Part shown: piece by piece, positions 37,163 through 45,834 of the stretch
Numbering within the stretch: position 1 is the first letter of the stretch
Layout: each line of letters begins with the position of its first letter
NCBI RefSeq assembly: GCF_030812335.1
Contig: NZ_JAUSSN010000007.1
Coordinates: 186,001-250,000 of the forward strand
Direction of reading: 5' to 3'
Origin: Pseudarthrobacter oxydans
GTDB lineage: Bacteria; Actinomycetota; Actinomycetes; Actinomycetales; Micrococcaceae
Length of the DNA: 64,000 nt
Translations under genes and position numbers: made by a program
Notes under the pieces: generated by a model
What the model saw: the letters and a program-made list of their open reading frames with translations, nothing else
Told to the model about the DNA's origin: nothing
Databases searched by the model: none

Positions 37163-37989
37163 TGAAACAGTTCGATGTCGATGACCGGTTCAGCAACGCA
37201 CTTCGAGCAGAACTCGTCGCCCAGGTCCACCCGCCGGCGCCGGTGCGGGCTCGCCGACACACCCGCGTCTGGCTCGGTGGCGGAGCACTGGCCGGCGCAT
37301 TCCTGTTCGGCGGTATCGGGGCAACCGCCGCCGGTTTGTTTCAGATCCCCGGGACGGAGCAAGTGACACCGCTGGCGTCGCCCGTGATGGAGATCCACAC
37401 GGGAACAGCAACCGTGGGGCTCGGTGAACCTCCCGCTGGTGCCACCGGGATTGAAATGACGTTGACCGCACTTTCTCCTGGGTGGTTCCAGTTCCCAGAC
37501 GGCGCAAGTGCCAGTTTCACCGAAATAAGTACTGACTCACGCTTCAATTCTTCGGGCTACACCATTCCTCTGGCCCCAGGGCAGGACAGCATAACGATTA
37601 GGACGGATCCGGGTAACCGCTGGCAGCTTTCCGCAAAGTACGTGGAGCAGGAACGGACCCAACTGGGCGTCAATGCCAAAGGTGAAACCTACGGCGTTGA
37701 AAGCCCGGAAAACGGGGCCCCCGATCTGATCGCCGTGATGGCAACCAACGGATCATCCGGCTACGCGTACGCAAAAGACCTCTACGGCGGGCCAATGCCG
37801 ACTAGCCCCGATGACGCGGCGAAAAACTTCAACACTCCACGCCCACCCCGCGAGATCCCGGTATTCCTCAGCGACGGGGAAACCCAAGTTGGGGTCTTCT
37901 TGGCAGCGGGTTCGGGAGGGGGAATACCTGCATATCCATCCAGATCGCCAATCTCGTCACCGGACTCCACGGCAGACCCTGCGGGCTAG
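37162..37989 (+). CDS. membrane partner of the ECF sigma factor, possible anti-sigma
   Basis: 275 aa. A cytoplasmic N-terminus (MKQFDVDDRFSNALRAELVA) precedes one membrane helix (about 36-58) and a large extracytoplasmic domain. The N-terminus matches that of the partner of the second sigma factor (MNQLHPDDTFSKALRAELVS at 50105), but the outer domains differ. That is the pattern expected if the inner segment binds the sigma factor and the outer one senses a signal. No ZAS zinc motif is present. Coupled to the sigma gene by TAATG. Confidence 0.65.
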   Translation: MKQFDVDDRFSNALRAELVAQVHPPAPVRARRHTRVWLGGGALAGAFLFGGIGATAAGLFQIPGTEQVTPLASPVMEIHTGTATVGLGEPPAGATGIEMTLTALSPGWFQFPDGASASFTEISTDSRFNSSGYTIPLAPGQDSITIRTDPGNRWQLSAKYVEQERTQLGVNAKGETYGVESPENGAPDLIAVMATNGSSGYAYAKDLYGGPMPTSPDDAAKNFNTPRPPREIPVFLSDGETQVGVFLAAGSGGGIPAYPSRSPISSPDSTADPAG

Positions 37990-38009
37990 GGCTTGTTCTC
38001 TGCCCTGGC

Positions 38010-38037
38010 TGCTCGCACAGGGTTCGTCTTACGGGCG
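38010..38037. repeat. 28-bp res-like palindrome (degenerate)
   Basis: Left half TGCTCGCACAGGG, centre TT, right half (complement) CGCCCGTAAGACG. It begins 20 bp after the stop of the preceding gene. Confidence 0.45.
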
Positions 38038-38093
38038 CGACTCGACAACCGACACTGGTCCCTTGGTCGTGGCATTGAGTTGTTCGTTGTCTT

Positions 38094-38651
38094 ATGCGCC
38101 AAGATGTCAGCATGCCTCTTCAAGATCTGCTCGCCCGCCTCAAGGAAGTTCCTCAGTCAGGTTCGCGAGACGACTATCTTCGGTTCGTGACCTTTGCCGG
38201 GGACGCGGCGTTGCGTCGCGATGGCGGCCCGGAGCATGTCACAGGGTCCTGCTTCGTCTTTTCGCCTGCATTCGATCGTGTTCTTCTGTGTTTCCACCGC
38301 AAGGGGCAGTTCTGGGTGCAGTTCGGCGGTCACATCGAGTCGAACGACGCATCGGTGGCGGAAGCCGCAGAGAGGGAGGCCCGGGAGGAGTCCGGAGTTG
38401 GCGACCTTGTCCTACTATCTAGCGCGATCGTTGATCTTGACCGCCACGATCTGCACGCAGGGTTCTCATGCACCGCCCACTGGGATATTGGATTCGCTGC
38501 AACCATCGACCCTAAAGTCGACATCGCCGTGAGTGACGAAAGCGAGGACGTCCGATGGTTCCCAATCGACGAATTGCCCGATCAGGTGCCAACAGGCTTC
38601 GGCGCGCGCCTGAAATACGTCCGGCGCAGGGCAATCACACTGATTCACTGA
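38094..38651 (+). CDS. NUDIX hydrolase (copy 1)
   Basis: 185 aa. The NUDIX box reads GGHIESNDASVAEAAEREAR followed by EESGV, matching GX5EX7REUXEEXGU. GSCFVFSPAFDRVLLCFHRK is the N-terminal beta strand pair. It hydrolyses a nucleoside-diphosphate-linked substrate that cannot be read from sequence. Start ATG 38094 or ATG 38112 (MPLQDLLARLKEV); neither has a strong ribosome site. A res-like palindrome lies 56 bp upstream. Confidence 0.85.
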   Translation: MRQDVSMPLQDLLARLKEVPQSGSRDDYLRFVTFAGDAALRRDGGPEHVTGSCFVFSPAFDRVLLCFHRKGQFWVQFGGHIESNDASVAEAAEREAREESGVGDLVLLSSAIVDLDRHDLHAGFSCTAHWDIGFAATIDPKVDIAVSDESEDVRWFPIDELPDQVPTGFGARLKYVRRRAITLIH

Positions 38652-38744
38652 TTGGTTGACGCGATCGGCTGCGAACAGCCGCCGTCCACTGTTGCCAGTG
38701 CAGGTGGCGCTACTGCTCCTATGCCGTCCGCTAGGGTGTCGAAT

Positions 38745-39242
38745 ATGGGTCAGGCAGCCGTGCGAAATGTAAAGACAGTAGCGTTGCCTCTCCTGGTCCG
38801 GGCTGTTTCCACCGGTGCGTTGCTGGGTACGTTTATCGGCGCGGGCACCTCAGTGTTTTCGACCATTCAGGCAGCTCTGTATCCGGAGCAGTTTGGGCCC
38901 TGGGGCATGAATGGCGGCCAGATATTCTTCATCGCCATACTTGGGCTCGTTATCGGAGCCGTTGCCGGGCTGGCAACGGGTGCCGGTTCGGTAGCGGCGC
39001 TTTGGATTGACGCCAGTACCTCCTTATCAGTTGTGCTGCCACGCGCGCTCACCGCTGGATTGGGAGCAGCCGCGGTGACGGCCGTTTACACCGTCATCGC
39101 CTTCCATACACTGGGAGCAACCGGGTTGGCGCTGGCAGGATTTGGAGCCGGCTTCGCCGCAGTCTCCGGGTTGCTGGCAGCCTTTCATACTCGACGGCTT
39201 ATCCGCCGATACCATTCCACCGGCCAAAAGCAGGCCCACTGA
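38745..39242 (+). CDS. four-helix membrane protein of unknown function
   Basis: 165 aa from ATG 38745 (MGQAAVRNVKTVALPLLVRA). Four Gly/Ala-rich membrane helices are visible, with a loop YPEQFGPWGMNGGQI between the first two. TAGGGT at about 38732 could be the -10 of a leaderless transcript. The in-frame extension to 38652 looks non-coding. No family recognised. Confidence 0.6.
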   Translation: MGQAAVRNVKTVALPLLVRAVSTGALLGTFIGAGTSVFSTIQAALYPEQFGPWGMNGGQIFFIAILGLVIGAVAGLATGAGSVAALWIDASTSLSVVLPRALTAGLGAAAVTAVYTVIAFHTLGATGLALAGFGAGFAAVSGLLAAFHTRRLIRRYHSTGQKQAH

Positions 39243-39329
39243 ACGTTTGGCTTGCGGGCGCGCGGTGTGTAGCTGACGAGCCCGTTGGGAGCCCGAATCA
39301 GACTGAGAGGTACGTCGCCTCTGGAACGC

Positions 39330-39366
39330 GAGAGGGGCTGCCGGTCAACGACGGGCAGCCCCTCTC
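39330..39366 (-). terminator. terminator after the 39.4-40.2 kb gene pair
   Basis: GAGAGGGGCTGCC (39330-39342) pairs perfectly with GGCAGCCCCTCTC (39354-39366), loop 11 nt, just after the stop of the minus-strand gene at 39378. Confidence 0.8.
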
Positions 39367-39377
39367 AAATACTCCTA

Positions 39378-39587
39378 CTAAGCCCGAGTGGTCCCAATCG
39401 CAGTCGCCTTTCGCATTCTGCGACCGACGCGCTTGCAGATCATCACAGCTGCGATAACGGCAACGATGAAGATAACACCTACATGCCAGGTCTCGAGCCT
39501 CCCCAGGCGGGAGACACCCCAACATAGCCCGTACCAGATGGCAACGGTCAGGGCGACTCCGAGAAGGGCGAGTAAGAGTTTGCGCAT
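39378..39587 (-). CDS. small two-helix membrane protein
   Basis: 69 aa. Two membrane helices (MRKLLLALLGVALTVAIWYG and HVGVIFIVAVIAAVMI) and a basic end (CKRVGRRMRK). It begins 2 bp after the stop of the secreted-protein gene and shares its transcript and terminator. Its size and pairing with a secreted Cys-containing protein would suit an immunity or export helper; that is a guess from context. Confidence 0.6.
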   Translation of the reverse strand: MRKLLLALLGVALTVAIWYGLCWGVSRLGRLETWHVGVIFIVAVIAAVMICKRVGRRMRKATAIGTTRA

Positions 39588-39589
39588 GC

Positions 39590-40204
39590 TTAGCCTCCGT
39601 ATTGGAACGACATGGCGCCGTTTGCGTAGATCGTCGTCTTACCCCAAGGATAGAACGACTGGAAGCAGCCATAGTAGAGGATGCACTCGTTGATCTTGCC
39701 TTGGGTGTGCAGAATGGTCGCACTGCCAGAGGCGATTCTATTGTTGACTTCGTTGGAATTCTGAACCACGTAGATACCGTCTACGCGATCGAAATAACCG
39801 TAGTTGCTGTTTACTGACGAGGAATACCCGGTGTAACAAAAATTTCCCGCGGTGTGGTACTGATAGACGATTCCGCCCGTGATCGAGCGCCAGATTGAGT
39901 AGCGGTCGGAGTAGTAGCACGAGGCCATTGTCTGGACCTGGTCCTTCGACACCTTCACGGAATGCGTTGTTTTTGACGGGTCAACAATTTTGTCAGCGAT
40001 CTCCGGATGCTGTGCCAGAAACGCCTTGTCGGCGCCAGTCAGTCCGGCACCTTCGATGTTGGCAACGACGGTTTTGATCTTTGCGATGATCTCCTGGTCA
40101 GTCTCACTGACGGCCGCCGTTGCGCCCTGCATTCCGGTAAATATCAAGACCAGTCCCAGCAACGCAGCCATCATCGTTTTCTTGCGTAGGAAATTCAAAC
40201 TCAT
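39590..40204 (-). CDS. secreted cysteine-containing protein of unknown function
   Basis: 204 aa from ATG 40204. Signal peptide about 1-31 (MMAALLGLVLIFTGMQGATA). The mature part has a helical segment (EIIAKIKTVVANIEGAGLTG), then a Tyr/Ser/Asn-rich domain with four cysteines (ASCYYSD, NFCYTGY, INECILYYGC). The domain is beta-rich in appearance and ends ANGAMSFQYGG. I recognise no family; it is reminiscent of secreted toxins or bacteriocin-like proteins but lacks a diagnostic motif. ATG 40219 is an alternative start. Upstream, 40220-40683 shows no gene I can support. Confidence 0.6.
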   Translation of the reverse strand: MSLNFLRKKTMMAALLGLVLIFTGMQGATAAVSETDQEIIAKIKTVVANIEGAGLTGADKAFLAQHPEIADKIVDPSKTTHSVKVSKDQVQTMASCYYSDRYSIWRSITGGIVYQYHTAGNFCYTGYSSSVNSNYGYFDRVDGIYVVQNSNEVNNRIASGSATILHTQGKINECILYYGCFQSFYPWGKTTIYANGAMSFQYGG

Positions 40205-40683
40205 CTTGCGCTCCCCCAAGCTGCATTCCGTGAGTATTGGTCCGCGTTCCCCGGAATGCGGTTCTGGGATGCGCTGAACGATCCTCGGGTCTTGTAGAAA
40301 TGGCTACTGCAAGACGCTTTCCGAAGATTTCCAAAGCGTAACGCTGCGATCCAAAGATCTGGATCCATAGTGGCGAAGGATTTGCGCAGGATATTCCTGG
40401 ACTTCCGATATCGGCCAGCGACACGGCGCTGCCGGCGTCCTGCGCCACCGGGCTGGTCCGCCCAAGTAATCATGGTGCTTCTGCTGCATCGGGCAAGTAG
40501 GAACAGCAGAAGGACCGCGTGCTCCAGCGGCCGGATTGCCGGATCTTGCGAAGTATTTGCATGAGCCGAGCCTTGAGCGCGTAGACCTAGCATGTGCTGC
40601 TACGTCCTCGTGACCGCGGATGCGATTTCTGGGCCCTGATACTGATTGTGGGTAAGCCAGTCGTAAGCAGTCGAAACCTAAAG

Positions 40684-40711
40684 CGTCCGTTCAAGGATCC
40701 CCTATAGGACA
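40684..40711. repeat. 28-bp res-like palindrome
   Basis: Left half CGTCCGTTCAAGG, centre AT, right half (complement) TGTCCTATAGGGG. One of the best copies; it lies in a long non-coding gap (40205-40887). Confidence 0.75.
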
Positions 40712-40887
40712 GATCCGTCACCAGGGCGCGCCCCGAAGGTCGATGTCACCTTTCGGCCACCTGCTTGCGTCGCGTTTGGTCGGCCACTTTGTCAGGGCTA
40801 TCGCGCCTTCCAAGGTAGTGGCGCCCAACCCACGGTAGGGGGCCACTCTGCCGGCGGATGGCCGTGAGTCGCCTGCTGCCTTGATTG

Positions 40888-41367
40888 TCAGGAGCTGGCT
40901 TCGAAAGGTGCCTCGTCCACAACTTCCACTCGCACCACTAGCTTCTTGAAATCTGGGTTGAAGCCGATGTCATTGCAGCGGTAGCGCCAGCCGTGAGGTT
41001 CAAGACGTTCGACAAGCATTCCGGATGTGGCCATCTGCGACTCAAACCGGCCAAGGTTCCTCCCGGAGTCCCAGACGTTGTGAATCGTGATTGTGCCGTT
41101 GCTTTCAACAACATCAATGTCGACTTCCGGAGGAGCGCTGTCCTGCCACAGGACCAGCGCTCGGGACGTCACATCAGCGAGGGTCAAACTGCCTTCGGTC
41201 GCGATAAACATTCCCTGCTGCCACGGAGCATTGACTTCCTCGAACACAACCCGAAGCCGCTGACCCGGGCGCACAGGGAAGGTGTGTATGTAATAAGCCG
41301 GTTCCCCATTCGGACCATGAATGCTGTCGTTGATAGTCGTGCCAGGAAGTGCCCTGCTCTGCCCCAT
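40888..41367 (-). CDS. hypothetical protein, beta-rich
   Basis: 159 aa from ATG 41367 (MGQSRALPGTTINDS). The sequence alternates short hydrophobic strands (YYIHTFPVRPGQRLRVVFEE, NGTITIHNVWDSGRNLG, KLVVRVEVVDEAPF) and suggests a beta-sandwich. No signal peptide, no known motif. A longer reading to 41493 starts with a Cys-rich segment unlike coding sequence. Confidence 0.5.
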   Translation of the reverse strand: MGQSRALPGTTINDSIHGPNGEPAYYIHTFPVRPGQRLRVVFEEVNAPWQQGMFIATEGSLTLADVTSRALVLWQDSAPPEVDIDVVESNGTITIHNVWDSGRNLGRFESQMATSGMLVERLEPHGWRYRCNDIGFNPDFKKLVVRVEVVDEAPFEASS

Positions 41368-41589
41368 CAAGACCCCGGCCCCGTGGAGGAGGCATGCGTA
41401 TGCCCGAAACAGCCTCCACCGTGGATGACCAGCCGGGCACATCCTCTCATCACGCCAGGCTGACGGGTTGTCGCGGCGGCAGCAGCAAAGCAAGGGGCGA
41501 CGATCTCAGTCATGGCGGTCACTCTAATAGACCCCGAGACGGATCGCGACGGCATCCGTTACGTTCGGCGATTATTTTGTCGCCCGGCA

Positions 41590-41617
41590 GCCCCGAAGAG
41601 GGATCCCCTCGTGGACG
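41590..41617. repeat. 28-bp res-like palindrome
   Basis: Left half GCCCCGAAGAGGG, centre AT, right half (complement) CGTCCACGAGGGG. Central GGGATCCCC is self-complementary. It lies 53 bp beyond the stop of the short ORF at 41671. Confidence 0.6.
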
Positions 41618-41670
41618 GTGCCGCAGAGGGTTATCGTCCGGAGTTCGCCCCCGCGGCTGTGAAGTGCCTG

Positions 41671-41823
41671 TCAAAGGCCGTCCGAAGCGGTGGAGTTCTC
41701 TGCAGGCTGACTCCATCCCAAGGGCAGCCATATGTGTGAGGCAAAGAATGCCAGGACGATCCAGCCTGCTGTGAGCAGGGGCCAGTCAGGGACACGCACC
41801 GAGTATGGAGAACCATCGAGCAC
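41671..41823 (-). CDS. possible 50-aa membrane peptide or gene remnant
   Basis: GTG 41823 to stop 41671. It encodes one membrane helix (WPLLTAGWIVLAFFASHIWL) with a short soluble end. The open frame extends upstream (LLRVAYLAGFTESG) into the 3' end of the next gene without a start, so this may be the tail of a decayed membrane protein. Confidence 0.3.
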   Translation of the reverse strand: MLDGSPYSVRVPDWPLLTAGWIVLAFFASHIWLPLGWSQPAENSTASDGL

Positions 41824-41873
41824 TCCTGACTCTGTGAAGCCAGCCAGATAGGCGACGCGGAGCAGGGTTAACC

Positions 41874-42317
41874 CTATTTCGAGCTGAGGGTGTAGCCGAA
41901 GTCCTTAAGAGTGTAAATTTCCCCATCGAGGTCAACCCGGGTGTAGCTAGGATGTGGAAGTTTCAGGCCGTTATAGCCGGACCCGAATACTAATAGAGCC
42001 TCTGCTGCAGTCTTCATCCAGTGTCGCTTTTCGGTTTCATCATCGAAGGTGCGGTTGACCAGGTCTTTAGTATTTCTGTGCGCCTTCGGGGCGCTCCCAA
42101 AAGTTAGGAATTTGAATACGAAGAAGGGTAGGCCTGTTTCAGGGTCGACACTTCGTTCCCGCGCCGTCGTAAAGGGGATACTTCCGTCTGCATGCACGAG
42201 GTTGAAAACTTCAGTGAAGTAGGGGCCGCCCACCACTAGCCACTTCAGGTAGATGCCGGTGCCCCGGTCGATGACACGGTGTTCAAGGCCGTCTTTGGTC
42301 ACTTCGACTTCAAACAT
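41874..42317 (-). CDS. hypothetical protein
   Basis: 147 aa, cytosolic, no signal or membrane segment. It contains LKWLVVGGPYFTEVFNLVHA and TEKRHWMKTAAEALLVFGSG. ATG 42317. No family recognised; base composition is lower in GC than the core genes, in keeping with recent acquisition. Confidence 0.55.
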   Translation of the reverse strand: MFEVEVTKDGLEHRVIDRGTGIYLKWLVVGGPYFTEVFNLVHADGSIPFTTARERSVDPETGLPFFVFKFLTFGSAPKAHRNTKDLVNRTFDDETEKRHWMKTAAEALLVFGSGYNGLKLPHPSYTRVDLDGEIYTLKDFGYTLSSK

Positions 42318-42436
42318 GTGTGAATCTTCCCCCAGCTAGCGAAGTGTCAGCTATTTGCCCCCCGGCCAGAGAGCCGGAGCCAGGCTCATCATTACAGGTC
42401 GATCTGGTTCCTGTCATTGTTCAAGCGACCGGACCC

Positions 42437-42678
42437 ATGGCCACGGCGATGCTGACGATCATGGCCGCCTTCGCGCAGCTGGAGCGCGACACGATGATCG
42501 AACGCACCAGGGCCGGACTCGCCGCGGCCGCAGCCAACAATCGCCACGGCGGAAGGCCACGAAAAGTAGACGACGCTGCCGCTGCCCGGGCCAAGAGCCC
42601 AAAGGCAAAGGCATCAGTGCCTCCGACATCGGCAAGATGCTCGGAGTCTCCCGCGCCACGGTCTACCAATACCTCTAA
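42437..42678 (+). pseudogene. resolvase C-terminal remnant with frameshift
   Basis: One frame gives MATAMLTIMAAFAQLERDTM then IERTRAGLAAAAANNRHGGR, the end of a serine recombinase catalytic domain and start of its DNA-binding arm. The continuation GISASDIGKMLGVSRATVYQ (YL stop) is in another frame, so there is a frameshift near 42585-42605. The N-terminal catalytic serine half is absent. It is not a fragment of the resolvase at 34989 but of a related Tn3-type enzyme. Confidence 0.8.
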
Positions 42679-42726
42679 TAGACCACGAGGTTGCAGGCTG
42701 CGCAGATAGGGGTATGTCAGCGGATC

Positions 42727-43407
42727 TTACCCAGAGAATTGTTCATAGTGCGGTTCTTCACCGGGCTGCTCAATGCGCCAGTAGCTAGTAAAGTGCGGTA
42801 TTCGTTTTCTTCGGTGTACAGCCGTGAACTCCAAGTCAATGGCATGTATGACTTCCGGTAGCTGCCAACCGGCGATAGTTTCCGGGGCCTGGTCCTTCAG
42901 CCAGGTCCGCAGACGCTCCAGAATTGGCTGCGTTGCAAGTTCAACATTTCCTTCCATCGCACCGATCAGGTTGGCGAAGCGTTCGGCCACGGCTAATGGC
43001 ATCGAATGGATGACAGACACACCCATGACATCGACCCCTTGCCCCTCGGCATCCAAGATGGCAACAGGCAGCGGCATGACCAGATTTGATTGCGAGTGCG
43101 CAATGGTGGTGTTGCGATACTTTCGAATGATGTCGTGCACCGTTTGAAGGGCGGCCGGAACGGCTGGGATACCCGGCATCTCGTCGAGTCGCCTGCGTAC
43201 ATTAGAGAAGATGAAGGGGCGAATATACGCCGTGACAGCATGCGACGTAAGCGGCATCCACAGCTCTGATTCCTCGCCCGCGCTTAAGGCGCACCCGAGG
43301 GCGTGCGAGGCTTCCGAAAGGTCGTTGGCGTGACTGGTGAGGTCTACCAAGAGCCTTGTATCGGCGGTGTCCGGCAGAACCGCGACGGGCGGCCGAGGGA
43401 TAGTCAA
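42727..43407 (-). CDS. HEPN-like protein of unknown function
   Basis: 226 aa, mostly helical, cytosolic. KYRNTTIAHSQSNLV contains R-X5-H, the form of the HEPN RX4-6H motif found in RNases of defence and toxin systems. SEASHALGCALSAGEESELW and the mid-helices are compatible with the fold. No nucleotidyltransferase partner is adjacent. The similarity is motif-level only. Upstream 43408-43684 has no gene. Confidence 0.55.
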   Translation of the reverse strand: MTIPRPPVAVLPDTADTRLLVDLTSHANDLSEASHALGCALSAGEESELWMPLTSHAVTAYIRPFIFSNVRRRLDEMPGIPAVPAALQTVHDIIRKYRNTTIAHSQSNLVMPLPVAILDAEGQGVDVMGVSVIHSMPLAVAERFANLIGAMEGNVELATQPILERLRTWLKDQAPETIAGWQLPEVIHAIDLEFTAVHRRKRIPHFTSYWRIEQPGEEPHYEQFSG

Positions 43408-43684
43408 GGGAGTTGCTGCTCCTCTTCTCTGGATTGATGTCTCGCTTTCCCTAGCCTAAACAACCTGAAGAACGCCGGCAGCAGCCGTTCAGGCGACTTC
43501 CTGGGACGCCCCAGCCCTAAGGTTTGAGACGTCAGGGGCGTAGCAGTTCAGGGCTTCTTTTCGCCATGAGAGAAAAGGCGTTGTCGTCCGAGGGAAACAC
43601 GCGAGACATCGCATCGTGTTGCCCTAGAATTTTGACGTTGCAGGAGTCCGGAGTTGAACCGGCATGACCTTAGGGCGAGACACG

Positions 43685-43888
43685 ATGACCGAGAAATTGC
43701 ATCTCACCCCTGCGGAAAATTTCCCTCAAAATCTTGCCGAGGTGGAAGATCGACAGCTGCAGGTCCTGGACAGCCAAATCCAGCGCCAGCTCGACTTCGA
43801 GGTCATTTCTGAGGGAGAAACGAACCCGGAGACCGAGTTCCGGCACTATGAGCTCGACGAAGAGTTCAAGAGCCGCGACGTCCGATAG
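43685..43888 (+). CDS. small acidic hypothetical protein
   Basis: 67 aa from ATG 43685 (MTEKLHLTPAENFPQNLAEV). It is rich in Glu, Asp and Gln, likely helical (EDRQLQVLDSQIQRQLDFEV), with no signal or membrane segment. Family unknown. Confidence 0.45.
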   Translation: MTEKLHLTPAENFPQNLAEVEDRQLQVLDSQIQRQLDFEVISEGETNPETEFRHYELDEEFKSRDVR

Positions 43889-44083
43889 CAGTACCCAGCC
43901 CCCGGAGTTCGTGCGTCGGACGTAACAGGGTGTCGCTTCGATCTGGTAACGGCGTGGGACCGTGGTTCGGGAGGCATTTGGCGGCCACGATGTGCCGAGC
44001 ACGCTGATGGGCGTCACTGTTCTTGGCTGCCGCGACCAACTCGTCGAGATTGAGGCCATCGCCGCAGTTGTCCCCGGTGCGAT

Positions 44084-44111
44084 TGTCCGGTCAAGGTTAC
44101 TCAAACGAACT
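44084..44111. repeat. 28-bp res-like palindrome (one good half)
   Basis: Left half TGTCCGGTCAAGG, centre TT, right half (complement) AGTTCGTTTGAGT. It lies 8 bp before the next small ORF. The segment 43889-44083 shows only an open fragment on the minus strand without a start. Confidence 0.45.
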
Positions 44112-44119
44112 CGATCACC

Positions 44120-44332
44120 ATGACCGCGCCTGACAGCCGTGAAGGCCAAGTACAAGCTCTGGTCATCCAATCGGAGCACTACGCGGCCGCCGGTTTCCTC
44201 CCCCCCCTGCCAGTAGCTGGCTCGGGCGAACGGGTCGCCAAGGACATCTTCGCCGCCATCAAGGACTACAGCCAGTACGACTGCCTGAGCACCTGGAAGC
44301 TGCGGGACTGGCTGCTGGACCTGGCCCGGTGA
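44120..44332 (+). CDS. small hypothetical protein
   Basis: 70 aa (MTAPDSREGQVQALVIQSEH, later DIFAAIKDYSQYDCLSTWKL, end DLAR). Soluble and partly helical. Possibly the end of a larger protein. Terminator-like hairpin 70 bp downstream supports transcription. Confidence 0.4.
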   Translation: MTAPDSREGQVQALVIQSEHYAAAGFLPPLPVAGSGERVAKDIFAAIKDYSQYDCLSTWKLRDWLLDLAR

Positions 44333-44401
44333 ACGCGGCCGGGGCGGGCCGGGTCCGCCGCGCGGCAAGAAACCACCAAAGAAGAACTAGCAGGAACGAA
44401 G

Positions 44402-44429
44402 ACCCGGGGCTGCCTGACCACTCCCGGGT
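44402..44429 (+). terminator. hairpin with T-rich tail
   Basis: ACCCGGG (44402-44408) pairs with CCCGGGT (44423-44429), followed by TCTTTCG. Confidence 0.5.
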
Positions 44430-44571
44430 TCTTTCGTCTCACAGGCCCCAAGGATACTCTCCTTTACCTCTATCCCCAGCGGCATCAATCCCATAGGCTG
44501 ACGCTGCCGATGGGGGAGGCATTTCAGCGTCCCCTGCGCACGCTCATTACGAGCACGTTTGGGGGAACACA

Positions 44572-45822
44572 ATGAAACGTCAGAGTAAGGCGAGTTTGGC
44601 TGTTTGCGCGGCCCTGTTCGCAGGATCAATTCTTGCTGGCCCGGCCAGCGCGGCAAACGCCGAGAGGCCAGCCCCTCCGCCGCTTCCGCCCACGGCGACC
44701 GCCCCGGACGTCCGGAAGGTCACCCCGCCAGGCAGGGCCCAGGCGCCTCAGGAGTGCGCGGCCGCCGCGGAGGGCGAGGCAGTTACGTGCGTGAAGCCGC
44801 TCAAGAAGCAGCTGAAACCGGCCACCGGCAAGCAGCAGGCCCTCACGCCGATGACCGTGCAGCCGCTGCCGTCCTGGTGCGCCCAAGCCGGGACGTTGCC
44901 GGAGGGGTATTACTCCGCCACCCGCTACGAAGCGTGCGGGAACTGGCCGTACCAGCTCACAGTCGTCCGGAAAGTCAAAGGCTCCCAGACCGTGACCGGA
45001 GTCATGGAATTCACCCTCAGCGGCTTCCACTACGGCGCCCAGAACCAGCCGACGGTCGCCCATCAAATCACGATCATCCCCTCCAGCATGACCGGTGACG
45101 CCGTCGGCGCCACCGCGTCGGCCACCGCGCAGTGCTGGCAGAACTGCGCTGCAGGGTCCCAGGGCTTCGGGACCCAGACACTCACCACCGGCAACGGCTC
45201 CTCCGGTGAGTTCTTCTACAACACCACAGCCATCACACCCGGGGCAGTCGGCCCCACGGGCAGCAGCTGGAACATCACCTTCAAGGTCCCCTCAGCAAGC
45301 AACTCGTGGACACTGGGGTCCTCATCGCTGAACGTCCGCTGCGACACAGCCCTGCCGAACAACGCATCCACAGGTTGCGTCAACCCCGACATTGCCCCCT
45401 ACATCCAGTACCAGGGCTTTGATTCCTTCGGCACCCACGTCAAGGCAGCCCAGGACAGCGGCCTGCCAGGCGCGTTGTCCGGCGCCCCGCTGCACCGACT
45501 CGTCAACCAGACCCTGCGGGACCTGAACCGCAACACGGCTTGCCCTCAAAACTCGAGTTACCCTCGCCCGACAGGGTACTCCTGTGATGAATACCCGTTT
45601 GCGTCAACGAGCGAAGGCGCCTACACAGGTGGGGGCACCGCAAGGACGTTCCCCTGGTGCCAGATAACCCTGTCCGCTCCTGACTCCACCGGCCCCGTCG
45701 GATACAGCGTGTGCATGATTAATCTCGATGAAAACAACTACGCGGGGTCAGTGCTCAACAACGTCCTCTACGCCCCGATGCGGGTCATCGACGCGGACCC
45801 GTTCTACGTGCACATCGCCTGA
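44572..45822 (+). CDS. secreted protein with NucA/NucB-type nuclease domain
   Basis: 416 aa. Signal peptide about 1-27 (ending GPASAANA), Pro-rich linker, a beta-rich middle domain (about 100-270, several Cys), and a C-terminal domain with SCDEYPFASTSEGAYTGGG, MINLDENNYAGSVLNN and RVIDADPFYVHI. The DEYPFAS...E pattern, N-rich centre and GD/AD-PF end are those of the NucA/NucB DNase family, secreted nucleases that degrade DNA. The length and extra domain suggest a toxin or DNA scavenger. The next gene starts 12 bp later and may protect the cell. Start ATG 44572. Confidence 0.8.
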   Translation: MKRQSKASLAVCAALFAGSILAGPASAANAERPAPPPLPPTATAPDVRKVTPPGRAQAPQECAAAAEGEAVTCVKPLKKQLKPATGKQQALTPMTVQPLPSWCAQAGTLPEGYYSATRYEACGNWPYQLTVVRKVKGSQTVTGVMEFTLSGFHYGAQNQPTVAHQITIIPSSMTGDAVGATASATAQCWQNCAAGSQGFGTQTLTTGNGSSGEFFYNTTAITPGAVGPTGSSWNITFKVPSASNSWTLGSSSLNVRCDTALPNNASTGCVNPDIAPYIQYQGFDSFGTHVKAAQDSGLPGALSGAPLHRLVNQTLRDLNRNTACPQNSSYPRPTGYSCDEYPFASTSEGAYTGGGTARTFPWCQITLSAPDSTGPVGYSVCMINLDENNYAGSVLNNVLYAPMRVIDADPFYVHIA

Positions 45823-45834
45823 AGGGCACGGCCA

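Noticed and set aside
40304..40593. minus-strand open frame in the 40.2-40.9 kb gap
   Set aside because: No ribosome site, unusual composition and no recognisable fold; left as non-coding.
43930..44110. minus-strand open stretch reading NLDELVAAAKNSDAHQRARH
   Set aside because: It looks protein-like but has a stop just upstream and no usable start; at most a gene fragment.
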